Shown: positions 1 to 6,263 of the stretch, piece after piece
How the letters are laid out: the number at the start of each line of letters is the position of its first letter
How positions within the stretch are numbered: position 1 is the stretch's first letter
Source: Victivallales bacterium
Lineage (GTDB): Bacteria; Verrucomicrobiota; Lentisphaeria; Victivallales; Victivallaceae
Reading direction: 5' to 3'
Length of the DNA: 10,257 nucleotides
NCBI GenBank assembly: GCA_030634125.1
Contig: DAOWBJ010000032.1
Location: 1 to 10,257 of the forward strand
The notes under the pieces: generated by a model
What the model was told of the DNA's origin: nothing
Seen by the model: only the letters and a program-made list of their open reading frames with translations
Databases searched by the model: none
Translations under genes and position numbers: made by a program

Positions 1-264
1 ATCAGACCCGGCAAATTTCAAATCTGCGTCTGTGACGGCACGGCTTGTCATATCAAGGGCAGTTCTCTTATTCTGGACTGGATCAGCACGGAACTCGACA
101 TCGCGGATGGCGAAACCGATACGGAGGGTCTTTTTTCTCTGGAAACGGTTGCTTGTCTAGGCTGCTGCAGTTTAGCTCCGGTGCTTAGTGTCAACGGCAA
201 AGTTTTTGGTAATCTTGACCGCAAAGCCACGATAAAGATTCTGAAGGAGTATAGAAAAAAATGA
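1..264 (+). CDS. stnA: Thioredoxin-fold [2Fe-2S] subunit (NuoE/StnA-like), 3' part only
   Basis: Frame 1 is open from the window edge to TGA at 262-264, giving the last 87 residues of a NuoE/HydC/StnA-type subunit; the start and the N-terminal helical part lie upstream. The four cluster ligands are visible in the family pattern: Cys11 and Cys16 (C-x4-C, in CVCDGTAC) and Cys52 and Cys56 (C-x3-C, in CLGCC). In this family the subunit carries one [2Fe-2S] cluster and passes electrons to or from the FMN-bearing subunit, which is encoded immediately downstream and overlaps it by four bases (ATGA), implying translational coupling. The Stn assignment rests on the third gene of the operon. On its own this piece could equally belong to complex I or to an NADH-dependent hydrogenase. 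Confidence 0.9.
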   Translation: MRPGKFQICVCDGTACHIKGSSLILDWISTELDIADGETDTEGLFSLETVACLGCCSLAPVLSVNGKVFGNLDRKATIKILKEYRKK

Positions 265-1997
265 CTATAAATGATAAAATTAAAAAAATTAAAACAGGCA
301 TGGCGTCCTGCGGTATAGCCGCGGGTGCTGAAGATGTTCTAACTCTACTCAAGGAACACACGGGCGACATCCTGATTGATGAAGTCGGTTGTTTCGGTCA
401 TTGTTACTGCGAGCCGGTTGTCGAAATAGAAACTACTGACGGTGAGTCAATAATTTATTCCCATGTCGCTCCCAACGCAAAAAGCATTGCTAATATTCTG
501 GAGCTCGGCGAAGACGGACGTTTCAAAATCAACCCGGCGCGCAAAGCCAAAGAATTACTGAAAGTAACCCGCCTGGCGGGAGTAATAGACCCGACTTCAT
601 ACGAAGAATACGTCGAAAACGGCGGCTATGCCGGTTTGACTAAAGCTTTAACTATGGGGCGGGAAGAACTTATTGATGAAGTTAAAAAATCCGGCTTGCG
701 CGGACGCGGCGGAGGCGGTTTCCCAACAGGAATGAAATGGGGGTTTCTGGCAGCTAAAAAAGCTGAACAAAAGATTTTAATATGCAATGCCGACGAGGGC
801 GACCCCGGCGCGTTCATGGATCGTTCATTAATGGAAAGCGTTCCGCATCAAGTTCTTGAAGGAATGTTGATCGCGGCGTACGCGACCGGCAGTACACGCA
901 TTTTTATTTACTGCCGTGCGGAATACCCTTTGGCGATTAAACATTTGAATATCGCCATTGAACAAATTAAAGAACACAAATTAAATATCATTGACGGGCG
1001 TGAAATAGACATCTTTGTTAAAGAAGGCGCGGGTGCTTTCGTCTGCGGAGAAGAAACCGCCTTAATTCATTCTCTCGAGGGTCAACGCGGAACTCCCCGT
1101 TTCCGTCCTCCCTTCCCGACCGACAGCGGCTGGAAAGGCTATCCGACAATGATTAATAATGTTGAAACTTTCGGTAACGTCCCGTATCTTATCGCTGACG
1201 GCGCGGAAAGTTATGCCGGCATCGGCTCTGAAAGCAGCAAAGGAACTAAACTTTTTGCCCTGGCGGGCGACCTGGACAGCCCCGGGCTGGTGGAAGTGCC
1301 GATGGGTATAACCCTGCGCGAAATCGTTTTTGATATCGGCGGTGCTGATCCTGAAACAACCAAAGCTGTTCAAACCGGCGGACCTTCCGGCGGTTGTATC
1401 CCGGTTGAGCTTTTTGATACTCCGGTTGATTATGATTCGCTCAAAGCCCTGGGCGCGATCATGGGATCCGGCGGCATGATTATCATCGGCAAAAACCGCT
1501 GCATGGTCGAAACCGCACGTTATTTTCTGGATTTCACACATCGTGAATCATGCGGCAAATGCACTTTCTGCCGCGTCGGAACCAAGCGCATGTTTGAAAC
1601 CCTCGAACGCATCACGGCTGGCGAAGGCGTACCTGAAGACTTGGACTTTCTGGCTGAAATGGGCCCGAAAGTTATAAAAGGTTCGCTTTGCGGGCTGGGA
1701 CAAACCGCTCCGAATCCGGTGCTTGCTACTTTGCGTTATTATCGTCATGAATACGAAAATCATGTCAACAATAAACAATGTGAAGAACTTGCTTGTGAGA
1801 AACTGGTCGATATTGAACTGGATCAGGATAATTGCGTTAAATGTAAACTTTGTATTAAAAATTGTCCGGTTGACGCGGTCAGCGACGATTTCGTAATTGA
1901 TAATAATAAATGCACCCGTTGCAACACCTGCATTGAGGTGTGCCCCAAGAATACTATCTTCCGGGTGAAAAAAGGTGAGGGTTTTTACAGTGAGTAA
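261..1997 (+). CDS. stnB: FMN/NADH-binding subunit with ferredoxin tail (NuoF/HydB/StnB-like)
   Basis: This 578-residue cytoplasmic protein has the layout of the NADH-oxidising subunit of bifurcating hydrogenases and transhydrogenases. Residues ~1-85 are a thioredoxin-like domain with only three of the usual four ligands (Cys17, Cys44, Cys48). Residues ~130-310 are the FMN/NADH domain, with the glycine-rich GLRGRGGGGFPTG loop at 146-158, CNADEGDPGAFMD at 175-187 and the EGAGAFVCGEETALI stretch from 255. An SLBB-like domain spans ~325-400. A [4Fe-4S] site uses Cys431, Cys434, Cys437 and Cys477. The tail holds two ferredoxin clusters, at Cys525/528/531/535 and Cys551/554/557/561, a feature of HydB/HndC/StnB rather than plain NuoF. 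The start is supported by AAGGAG at 244-249. It overlaps both neighbours, so the three genes form one operon. The NuoF-like identity is secure; the exact complex is inferred from the next gene. Confidence 0.95.
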   Translation: MTINDKIKKIKTGMASCGIAAGAEDVLTLLKEHTGDILIDEVGCFGHCYCEPVVEIETTDGESIIYSHVAPNAKSIANILELGEDGRFKINPARKAKELLKVTRLAGVIDPTSYEEYVENGGYAGLTKALTMGREELIDEVKKSGLRGRGGGGFPTGMKWGFLAAKKAEQKILICNADEGDPGAFMDRSLMESVPHQVLEGMLIAAYATGSTRIFIYCRAEYPLAIKHLNIAIEQIKEHKLNIIDGREIDIFVKEGAGAFVCGEETALIHSLEGQRGTPRFRPPFPTDSGWKGYPTMINNVETFGNVPYLIADGAESYAGIGSESSKGTKLFALAGDLDSPGLVEVPMGITLREIVFDIGGADPETTKAVQTGGPSGGCIPVELFDTPVDYDSLKALGAIMGSGGMIIIGKNRCMVETARYFLDFTHRESCGKCTFCRVGTKRMFETLERITAGEGVPEDLDFLAEMGPKVIKGSLCGLGQTAPNPVLATLRYYRHEYENHVNNKQCEELACEKLVDIELDQDNCVKCKLCIKNCPVDAVSDDFVIDNNKCTRCNTCIEVCPKNTIFRVKKGEGFYSE

Positions 1998-4029
1998 TAT
2001 AAAATTCATCCTGGACGGCAAAGAGGTTACTGCTGAACCAAATAAAACAATTGTTAATATAGCCACTGAAAACGGCATTCATATTCCGACTTTGTGTCAT
2101 AATGAAAAAGTGTCCAGAACAACTTCATGTTTTGTCTGCGTAGTCAAAGACGCCAAAACCGGACGCTTTCTGCCGTCCTGTTCAGCGTATCCCGTCCCCG
2201 GACAGGAAATTGACGCGTCCAGCGACGAAGTCAAGGATATGCGCAAAACCGCTCTTGAACTACTGCTTTCTGAACATGCCGGAGACTGCGAAGCTCCTTG
2301 TACTATGGCTTGCCCGGCTCATGCAATGGTTGAGGAATACGTTCGCGCCGGACGCGATGGAGATTTTCTAGAATGCCTGAAAATCCTGAAAAAACGCATC
2401 CCGCTGCCAATGAGTATCGGACGTGTCTGTCCGCGTTTCTGTGAAAAAGACTGTCGTAAAAACGTCAGCGATAAACCAGTGGCGATTAATGACTTTAAGC
2501 GCCTCGCCGCTGATATGTATTACGACGAATATATGGAAGAGCTCCCGGAATTAAACGGGAAAAAAGTCGGCATTGTCGGAGCCGGGCCCGCCGGTATCTC
2601 CACGGCTTATTTTCTGCGTCTCAACGGTATAGAATCAGTGATTTACGACCAGATGCCCAAGCCGGGCGGAATGCTCCGCTACGGCATCCCTGAATACCGT
2701 CTGCCTAAAGCTATTCTCGATAAAGAACTGGCGCATTTCCCGAAAATGGGCGGCATAAAATTTGAATGTAACCGGAAACTCGGTGAAAATCTTTCAATGG
2801 AAGAGCTCAAAAAAGAGTTTGACGCTGTTGCTGTAACAATCGGCTGCTGGCAGCCGAGCTCAATGCGTTGCGAAGGCGAAGAACTTGCGGTGCAGGGCAT
2901 TGATTTTCTTCAAGAAATAGCCTTGAACGACTGGAGCGGTGAAAACCCCGGCAAAGTTATTGTTGTAGGTGGAGGTAACACCGCAATGGACTGTCTGCGT
3001 ACTTCTGTCAGACTCGGTAGTGATGATGTGAATTGTTTCTACCGCCGCACGGAAAACGAAATGCCCGCGGAAGAAATAGAAATAGAAGAAGCCAAAGAAG
3101 AAGGTGTTAATTTCAATTTTCTGACCGCTCCTGTTAAGCTGCGCAAAGAAAACGGTAAACTGATTTTGACTTGCCGGAAAATGAAACTCGGCGAACCTGA
3201 CGCTTCGGGCCGACGCCGTCCAGTACCCATTGAAAACAGTGAATATGACACCGAGGCGGATATGGTTATCGCCGCTATTGGTCAAAAAACTGACGCGCCG
3301 GGCGGAGTCCGCACCAATCGCTGGGGCGGAATTGACGTCAGTGAAGAAACCTATCATCTTGAAGATCATGTTTTTGCCGCCGGGGATTGTGTTACCGGAG
3401 CCGCGACTGTTGTCGAGGGTGTTGCCGGAGGCAATAAGATCGCGGACGGAATTGTTGATTTCTTTTCACACGGACTTGTCAAACCATGTCCTGAATTTAC
3501 CTTCAATGTTTCCCGCGGACACTGGCGCAGTCTGGAGAAAGATGATCTGGTTTACCTAAAAGAAGATGTTTCTGAAGAGCCTCGCGCAGAATTTAAATTC
3601 ATTCCGCCGGAAGAACGCAAAACAACTTTCAAGGAAGTTGCTCCAACAATTTCAGAGTGCGAAATAATTGAAGAAGGTAAACGTTGTATTGAGTGCAGTT
3701 GTACCGCCAAAGGCGATTGTAAGCTGAAAGAATTTTCAGAAGAATACCTTGCCGTGCCGGATGCCATCAAAGGTGAAAGGCTCAAAAACGGTTATGACAA
3801 TCGTCATCCGCTAATAATCCAGGATCGCATGAAATGCATTAAGTGCGGCATTTGCGTCAAGGTCTGTAAAGAAGTGGTTAATCAAAATCTGCTCAGCTTG
3901 AAGCAACGTGGTTTCAGCACAAAAGTAGAAACCTCTTTCGGCAAAGTCCTGCCGCTTTCATGTAAAGACTGCGGAGCCTGCATAGAAGAATGCCCCGTAG
4001 GCGCGCTCGACTGGAAAATTAAAGAATAA
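1990..4029 (+). CDS. stnC: NuoG-type [2Fe-2S] plus GltD/NfnB-like FAD-NADPH plus ferredoxin fusion (StnC-like)
   Basis: I prefer the GTG at 1990 (679 residues): AGGTGA at 1973-1978 is well placed for it, and the protein then begins MSNIKFILDGKEV like its relatives. A GTG at 1975 in the same frame would add five residues. Residues ~1-75 are a plant-type [2Fe-2S] domain (Cys36, 47, 50, 64). Residues ~95-160 are the GltD-type N-terminal cluster region (Cys100/104/108 and Cys147/151/155). The FAD motif VGIVGAGPAGIS is near 193-204, the second dinucleotide fold KVIVVGGGNTAMD (probably NADPH) is at 322-334, and the FAD-closing HVFAAGDCVTGA is near 460. The C-terminus adds a Cys566/569/571/577 group and two [4Fe-4S] motifs at Cys616/619/622/626 and Cys658/661/664/668. 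A GltD module in one polypeptide with a NuoG-like front, directly behind NuoE/NuoF-like genes, matches the NADPH-reacting subunit of Stn transhydrogenases. An oxidoreductase partnering another enzyme is the alternative. Confidence 0.9.
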   Translation: MSNIKFILDGKEVTAEPNKTIVNIATENGIHIPTLCHNEKVSRTTSCFVCVVKDAKTGRFLPSCSAYPVPGQEIDASSDEVKDMRKTALELLLSEHAGDCEAPCTMACPAHAMVEEYVRAGRDGDFLECLKILKKRIPLPMSIGRVCPRFCEKDCRKNVSDKPVAINDFKRLAADMYYDEYMEELPELNGKKVGIVGAGPAGISTAYFLRLNGIESVIYDQMPKPGGMLRYGIPEYRLPKAILDKELAHFPKMGGIKFECNRKLGENLSMEELKKEFDAVAVTIGCWQPSSMRCEGEELAVQGIDFLQEIALNDWSGENPGKVIVVGGGNTAMDCLRTSVRLGSDDVNCFYRRTENEMPAEEIEIEEAKEEGVNFNFLTAPVKLRKENGKLILTCRKMKLGEPDASGRRRPVPIENSEYDTEADMVIAAIGQKTDAPGGVRTNRWGGIDVSEETYHLEDHVFAAGDCVTGAATVVEGVAGGNKIADGIVDFFSHGLVKPCPEFTFNVSRGHWRSLEKDDLVYLKEDVSEEPRAEFKFIPPEERKTTFKEVAPTISECEIIEEGKRCIECSCTAKGDCKLKEFSEEYLAVPDAIKGERLKNGYDNRHPLIIQDRMKCIKCGICVKVCKEVVNQNLLSLKQRGFSTKVETSFGKVLPLSCKDCGACIEECPVGALDWKIKE

Positions 4030-4051
4030 AGCACTCATAGCTAAAGGTTAT

Positions 4052-4080
4052 TTGACAAGCGCAAAAACATTGGCTATATT
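4052..4080 (+). promoter_or_regulatory. Strong sigma70-like promoter of the three-gene cassette
   Basis: A perfect -35 TTGACA (4052-4057) is followed after exactly 17 bases by the -10 TATATT (4075-4080). It lies 22 bases past the stop of the transhydrogenase operon and about 105 bases before the first cassette gene, so the cassette probably has its own transcription and a long leader. No convincing terminator separates it from the upstream operon, so read-through is possible. The layout TTGACA, then an A-rich AAAAACA spacer, then TATATT closely resembles the promoter in front of the ROK gene. Confidence 0.7.
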
Positions 4081-4120
4081 AATAATGATTTTGGTTGACA
4101 AGTTTTGTTTACGTAAGTGC

Positions 4121-4148
4121 TTGAAATTTTGATATTATGTCGTATGTT
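4121..4148 (+). promoter_or_regulatory. Possible second, weaker promoter of the cassette
   Basis: TTGAAA (4121-4126) and TATGTT (4143-4148) are 16 bases apart, matching five and four of six consensus positions. A start near 4155 would give a short leader to the gene at 4185. The region is very AT-rich, so a chance match is quite possible. Confidence 0.3.
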
Positions 4149-4184
4149 ATTAATAAATGAGGATGAATAATAGGTCAGAAGAAA

Positions 4185-4886
4185 ATGAAAAAACTATCAC
4201 ATAAGTCTTTTAAAATTGTTGCACGCCGATATGTCCTTTTTTTTGCCAATCCCCAAATGGGTGTCCAAGATTTTATAAAGAAAATTTTACCTAAATGGAT
4301 GGGGGATTTTTCACAAGATCCTATCATCTTGCCCACGGCAGAGTCTTTCCCCTCCGGTATGCCAAGAGTCATATTAAAAGATGATGCAGGTAACAGTATA
4401 CAACTGTCCAATGAAAGACTTGATATTATTTTGATTCACAACGAAGATGAACTTGGGCATTTTAAGAGCATGACCCAAAGAGCTGAAAAATATTTTGAAG
4501 AGTTTTTTGAAAAAGTTAACTGGGATATTTCAAGAGTTGCCAGTGTTATTACCCGCAAGCACCCCATTAAACATGCTGGCAAAGTATTAGCAAAACACTT
4601 TTGTAACAAAAAATATGTATCTAAAGATGGCGCATTGAACCGCCCAATGAGCTTCAATATAGATTCTCATAAAACATTTCAAATGAAAGCTTTTAGTGTA
4701 AATTCATGGATGAGAAATCATGCTGCGCCTCAGACCGATTCTGATTTAGGTGAAATAAGTTGTACTCAAGATATAAATACAGTCCTTGGGGAACCTAAAC
4801 CGTTAACGTTTGCTAAAGTCAAAGCGTTTTTAAAAGAATCAACCATTGAATCTAATAAAATATTAAATTTGTATTATCCAGAATAA
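4185..4886 (+). CDS. Conserved hypothetical protein, possibly TIGR04255-like, first gene of cassette
   Basis: This 233-residue soluble protein has no signal peptide, no membrane segment and no catalytic motif that I can name. Notable stretches are PRVILKDDAGNSIQLSNERLD at about 60-80, a central amphipathic part (EKYFEEFFEKVNW, 101-113), NRPMSFNIDSHKTF (152-165), VNSWMRN (172-178), QDINTVLGEP (195-204) and a tail ending ILNLYYPE. From memory this pattern of a 'PR..L...G..IQLS..R' strand, a later SW(V/M)R, then QDINT and a C-terminal LYYP, resembles a widespread uncharacterised family distantly similar to TIGR04255; I could not check this. The start follows only a weak purine stretch (AGAAGA, 4177-4182), and no better in-frame start exists upstream. 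The gene is markedly AT-richer than its flanks. It is followed after ten bases by the next gene, so the three are probably co-transcribed. Confidence 0.8.
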   Translation: MKKLSHKSFKIVARRYVLFFANPQMGVQDFIKKILPKWMGDFSQDPIILPTAESFPSGMPRVILKDDAGNSIQLSNERLDIILIHNEDELGHFKSMTQRAEKYFEEFFEKVNWDISRVASVITRKHPIKHAGKVLAKHFCNKKYVSKDGALNRPMSFNIDSHKTFQMKAFSVNSWMRNHAAPQTDSDLGEISCTQDINTVLGEPKPLTFAKVKAFLKESTIESNKILNLYYPE

Positions 4887-4896
4887 AGGTTTTTTT

Positions 4897-5604
4897 ATGC
4901 AAAATACTAGTAGTTTACGAGAAGCATCTATTTACAACAATAGAGATTTTGGTTTTTTTGATAATCCAACATCCTTTGAAAATATAACTGATGATCTTGA
5001 TTATAAGTCTTCTTTATGTACAGAATCCCTTATTGCCCACACCCGCAATTTGCTACAAGAAAGTAATAATAAAGTTAACAATAATGACACAGATTATTTT
5101 GGGGAGGTTATTAACCTTTCAAATAAGCTTGCCACTAATTCTAAATTACCCCTGTTGGATGACGCGGAAGAACGGATAATCGCATTACAGTATGCTTTTA
5201 AACATCAAAATGATTTCTTACAAATTCCTTCAAGCACGTCAACCCCAAAAGAGATGGGAGCAAAGCGACGGAATTTTAGCAGTTGTAATATTTTAGAACA
5301 AGTGATAGATTTTCCAGTCAACCCAAAAAGCAAAATTCTCCTTTTATGGAATTTATGAAAAAACAAAAAGAATTACTCTATACCCAACCCTGCCATCTCA
5401 ACATCGGATGACGGAAAAGATGCTATATGTGTAATTGATAATGATTGTGATGTTTTTGAATTTGAGTTCGTCGATGATAAAATTGAGTTGTTTTATTACA
5501 ACCGAGAAACTAAAATTTGCTGGGAGAAAGAGTATAATACTATAGTGGAAGTATTTAATGATTCTCACTGTTATTCTAAGTTTCTTGATAAAGCCATAAG
5601 TTGA
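4897..5604 (+). pseudogene. Second cassette gene, hypothetical, with two compensating frameshifts
   Basis: An ATG at 4897, preceded by AAAGG (4885-4889), opens frame 1 to a TGA at 5356-5358 (153 residues). The same frame is open again from 5359 to TGA at 5602-5604 and gives protein-like sequence (e.g. DCDVFEFEFVDDKIELFYYN). Between them, frame 3 carries a sensible bridge, PKKQNSPFMEFMKKQKELLY, at about 5322-5381. Adding one A to the run at 5325-5329 and removing one C from the run at 5388-5390 joins everything into about 235 residues with no stop. The joined protein has an Asn/Ser-rich, probably flexible first half and a short beta-rich C-terminus, with no motif I recognise. Its place and spacing (10 bases after the first gene, 12 before the third) fit one operon. 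It may be a true pseudogene, a sequencing artefact or, less likely, a recoded gene. Confidence 0.65.
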
Positions 5605-5616
5605 CAAATAGGCATA

Positions 5617-6057
5617 ATGACAACCTGCGATGATACTCCACTACCTGCGGCAACATTGGTATTAAGGATGTGTAAATCAACTTACCTTAAAGAAGAAATC
5701 AATAATGTTCAAGCGATATTTAACCTATCTTCTGCAGACAAAAAATCAGATGTTCCACATCTATCCGTTTTTGAACTTGAATCAACAACAATAGAACAAG
5801 CCAAGCTTCTGACTAATAAAGATTTAGAAATAAAACTGTCTGTTGATGAAATAAGAAAAGTAGGAATAGAACAACACAGGCTTGATGTATTATGGTTTAC
5901 CGCTTTTAACGATGATGGAAGCCTTGATTTGCGGGATGGGGCTATTGGTCACTGTGGAATTACTGGGCTGTTTTGCCTTAAAGGTAAATTTAAAATTATA
6001 AGACTATGCTTGGCTGATATGGCACGAGAATACTGGAGAAAACAAAATTATTTATAA
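5617..6057 (+). CDS. Hypothetical protein, third gene of cassette
   Basis: This 146-residue soluble protein follows the corrected end of the second gene by twelve bases. The start ATG has only a weak ATAGG upstream, but an in-frame stop lies just before it, so there is little choice. Visible features are a first part with LRMCKSTYLKEEINN (16-30), then HLSVFELESTT (49-59), and a C-terminal section with DDGSLDLRDGAIGHCGITG followed by a basic segment and LADMAREYW. From memory, the sequence LSV...TT, then a late H-C-x-I-x-G, then a terminal LA..A helix resembles small uncharacterised proteins seen next to relatives of the first cassette gene; I hold this loosely. Two conserved-looking residues (His and Cys in GHCGITG) could matter for activity, but nothing supports a specific reaction. 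AT-rich composition matches the rest of the cassette. Confidence 0.7.
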   Translation: MTTCDDTPLPAATLVLRMCKSTYLKEEINNVQAIFNLSSADKKSDVPHLSVFELESTTIEQAKLLTNKDLEIKLSVDEIRKVGIEQHRLDVLWFTAFNDDGSLDLRDGAIGHCGITGLFCLKGKFKIIRLCLADMAREYWRKQNYL

Positions 6058-6136
6058 GGCTTGCTTAGTGAATTGACTTTTATATTAAATTTATAATCCC
6101 GTCTCAAAGAATAAGTACAATCCATATCATTACAAA

Positions 6137-6166
6137 GTCCGTGGTAAAAACCACGGGCTTTTTTTT
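6137..6166 (+). terminator. Rho-independent terminator ending the cassette
   Basis: The arms GTCCGTGG (6137-6144) and CCACGGGC (6151-6158) pair with one G-T wobble around the six-base loop TAAAAA, followed by eight T residues (6159-6166). An outer ATTACAAA (6129-6136) can also pair with TTTGTAAT (6164-6171). It lies 79 bases after the last cassette stop and just before the ROK promoter, so it isolates the two units. Confidence 0.88.
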
Positions 6167-6187
6167 GTAATTAGTTAATAAAAGCTG

Positions 6188-6215
6188 TTGACAAATGTAA
6201 AAACAAAGTTATATT
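6188..6215 (+). promoter_or_regulatory. Sigma70-like promoter of the ROK operon
   Basis: A perfect -35 TTGACA (6188-6193) is followed after 16 bases by TATATT (6210-6215); TATTTA at 6212-6217 is an alternative -10 with an 18-base gap. It sits about 50 bases before the ROK start codon, directly behind the terminator of the cassette. Confidence 0.7.
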
Positions 6216-6225
6216 TAAACTTTGT
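6203..6225. promoter_or_regulatory. Candidate operator: perfect 8-bp inverted repeat over the -10
   Basis: ACAAAGTT (6203-6210) and AACTTTGT (6218-6225) are exact reverse complements separated by seven AT bases, covering the -10 hexamer of the ROK promoter. The same half-site recurs as ACAAAGT at 6237-6243 and ACAAAG at 6250-6255, the last next to the ribosome binding site; the 11-base word TAAAAACAAAG is a direct repeat at 6198-6208 and 6245-6255. A repressor bound here would block RNA polymerase, so autoregulation by the ROK protein is a natural inference. Confidence 0.5.
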
Positions 6226-6263
6226 AAGCTTAATTAACAAAGTCTAAAAACAAAGAGGTTTCT

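Noticed and set aside
1062..2078. Long open frames on the minus strand opposite the two transhydrogenase subunits
   Set aside because: They are antisense shadows: the plus-strand frames carry the cysteine and nucleotide-binding motifs, and the minus-strand products show no domain pattern.
4029..4122. AAGCACT (4029-4035) and AGTGCTT (4116-4122) as an inverted repeat flanking the cassette promoter, possibly an element end
   Set aside because: Seven bases separated by 80 is well within chance, and no matching copy marks the other side of the cassette.
4163..4204. Short reading frame of 13 codons overlapping the start of the first cassette gene, preceded by ATGAGG
   Set aside because: The purine stretch touches the ATG, too close for a ribosome binding site, and the peptide has no recognisable character.
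5601..5606. TTGACA at the end of the second cassette gene as a promoter for the third
   Set aside because: No -10-like hexamer lies 15-19 bases downstream, and the stretch there is coding sequence of the third gene.
4185..6057. The cassette as an insertion sequence or phage fragment
   Set aside because: No transposase, integrase or phage structural motif, and no terminal repeats or target duplication could be found around it.
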